64,000 bases of DNA. Source: Bradyrhizobium huanghuaihaiense (GTDB lineage Bacteria; Pseudomonadota; Alphaproteobacteria; Rhizobiales; Xanthobacteraceae). The notes under the pieces are model-generated. The model worked only from the letters and a program-made list of their open reading frames with translations. It was not told where the DNA came from and made no database searches. Shown in pieces: positions 63,896-64,000 of this stretch (positions are counted from its first letter, which is position 1; the number at the start of each line of letters is the position of its first letter). A program made the translations under genes and the position numbers. The stretch lies in NCBI RefSeq assembly GCF_007830635.1, contig NZ_VLLA01000015.1, forward strand, positions 62,001 through 126,000, given 5' to 3'.

Positions 63896-64000
63896 ATGAA
63901 TACGGGAAAGAACAAGTTTTTGCTGACCACGGCAGTGCTTCTCGCCGGCGTCAGTCTGGCATCGGCGCAAGGCATGCGTGAAGGTGCCGGCGGCAGTGCT
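63896..64000 (+). CDS. Exported protein, cut by the right edge
   Basis: Thirty-five residues are visible: a signal peptide MNTGKNKFLLTTAVLLAGV followed by SLASA-QGM. Start ATG follows GGAG. The rest lies beyond base 64000, so no function can be given. Confidence 0.75.
   Translation, partial: MNTGKNKFLLTTAVLLAGVSLASAQGMREGAGGSA

Overview
The window is a stretch of high-GC chromosome from an alphaproteobacterium, almost certainly Bradyrhizobium or a close Bradyrhizobiaceae relative. The evidence is a two-piece (circularly permuted) tmRNA with the tag ANDNFAPVAQAA, an SspB-alpha-type adaptor, the gene order thyA-GNAT-folA-hflK-hflC-DUF2065-degP, several tripartite tricarboxylate (Bug) receptors, DUF2336 and DUF4169 proteins, and many intergenic inverted repeats. 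I saw no rRNA, tRNA, insertion sequence, prophage or CRISPR array. Nearly all long open frames opposite the genes listed are GC-driven shadows.

Layout. 1-7 kb: a malic enzyme (cut by the left edge), an orphan Bug receptor, a large MscS channel and a secreted metallo-beta-lactamase-fold hydrolase. 7.3-13.9 kb: a tight minus-strand operon with a branched-chain-amino-acid-type ABC transporter (binding protein, fused LivG-LivF ATPase, LivH, LivM), then PPK2 polyphosphate kinase and a patatin-like lipase. 14-18 kb: a Nudix-like protein and a nitrate/sulfonate-type ABC transporter, with a periplasmic cupin gene on the other strand between its genes. 18.3-20.6 kb: a two-gene osmoprotectant-type ABC importer with permease and binding protein fused. 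20.8-25 kb: a membrane sulfatase-fold enzyme, a TetR regulator divergent from a membrane protein with two palindromic operators between them, and an SDR. 25.4-32.3 kb: a branched-chain amino acid locus (ilvI, threonine dehydratase, ilvH, methyltransferase, two exporter-family proteins, ilvC), preceded by a strong promoter, an Ile/Leu/Val-rich leader peptide and an attenuator. 32.6-40.6 kb: miaA and serB (divergent), degP, DUF2065, hflC, hflK, folA, GNAT, thyA. 40.7-45.4 kb: a tripartite tricarboxylate transporter operon and a split chromate transporter pair. 45.5-51 kb: tmRNA, sspB, fumC, DUF4169, a ribbon-helix-helix protein, feoA, feoB. 51-57 kb: small secreted Gly/Tyr- or Cys-containing proteins, an outer-membrane beta-barrel, GNAT, cupin and DUF2336. 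57-64 kb: a giant AsmA-like protein, a cytochrome P450 divergent from a TetR gene with a perfect 28-bp operator, and small secreted proteins at the right edge.

The best regulatory findings are the ilv attenuator, the two TetR operator systems, the tmRNA-sspB linkage and an intrinsic terminator placed inside the TTT operon just before the receptor gene. The most unusual gene association is the Liv-type importer operon that ends in PPK2 and patatin. At least eleven intergenic inverted repeats belonging to about seven sequence families are spread over the window.
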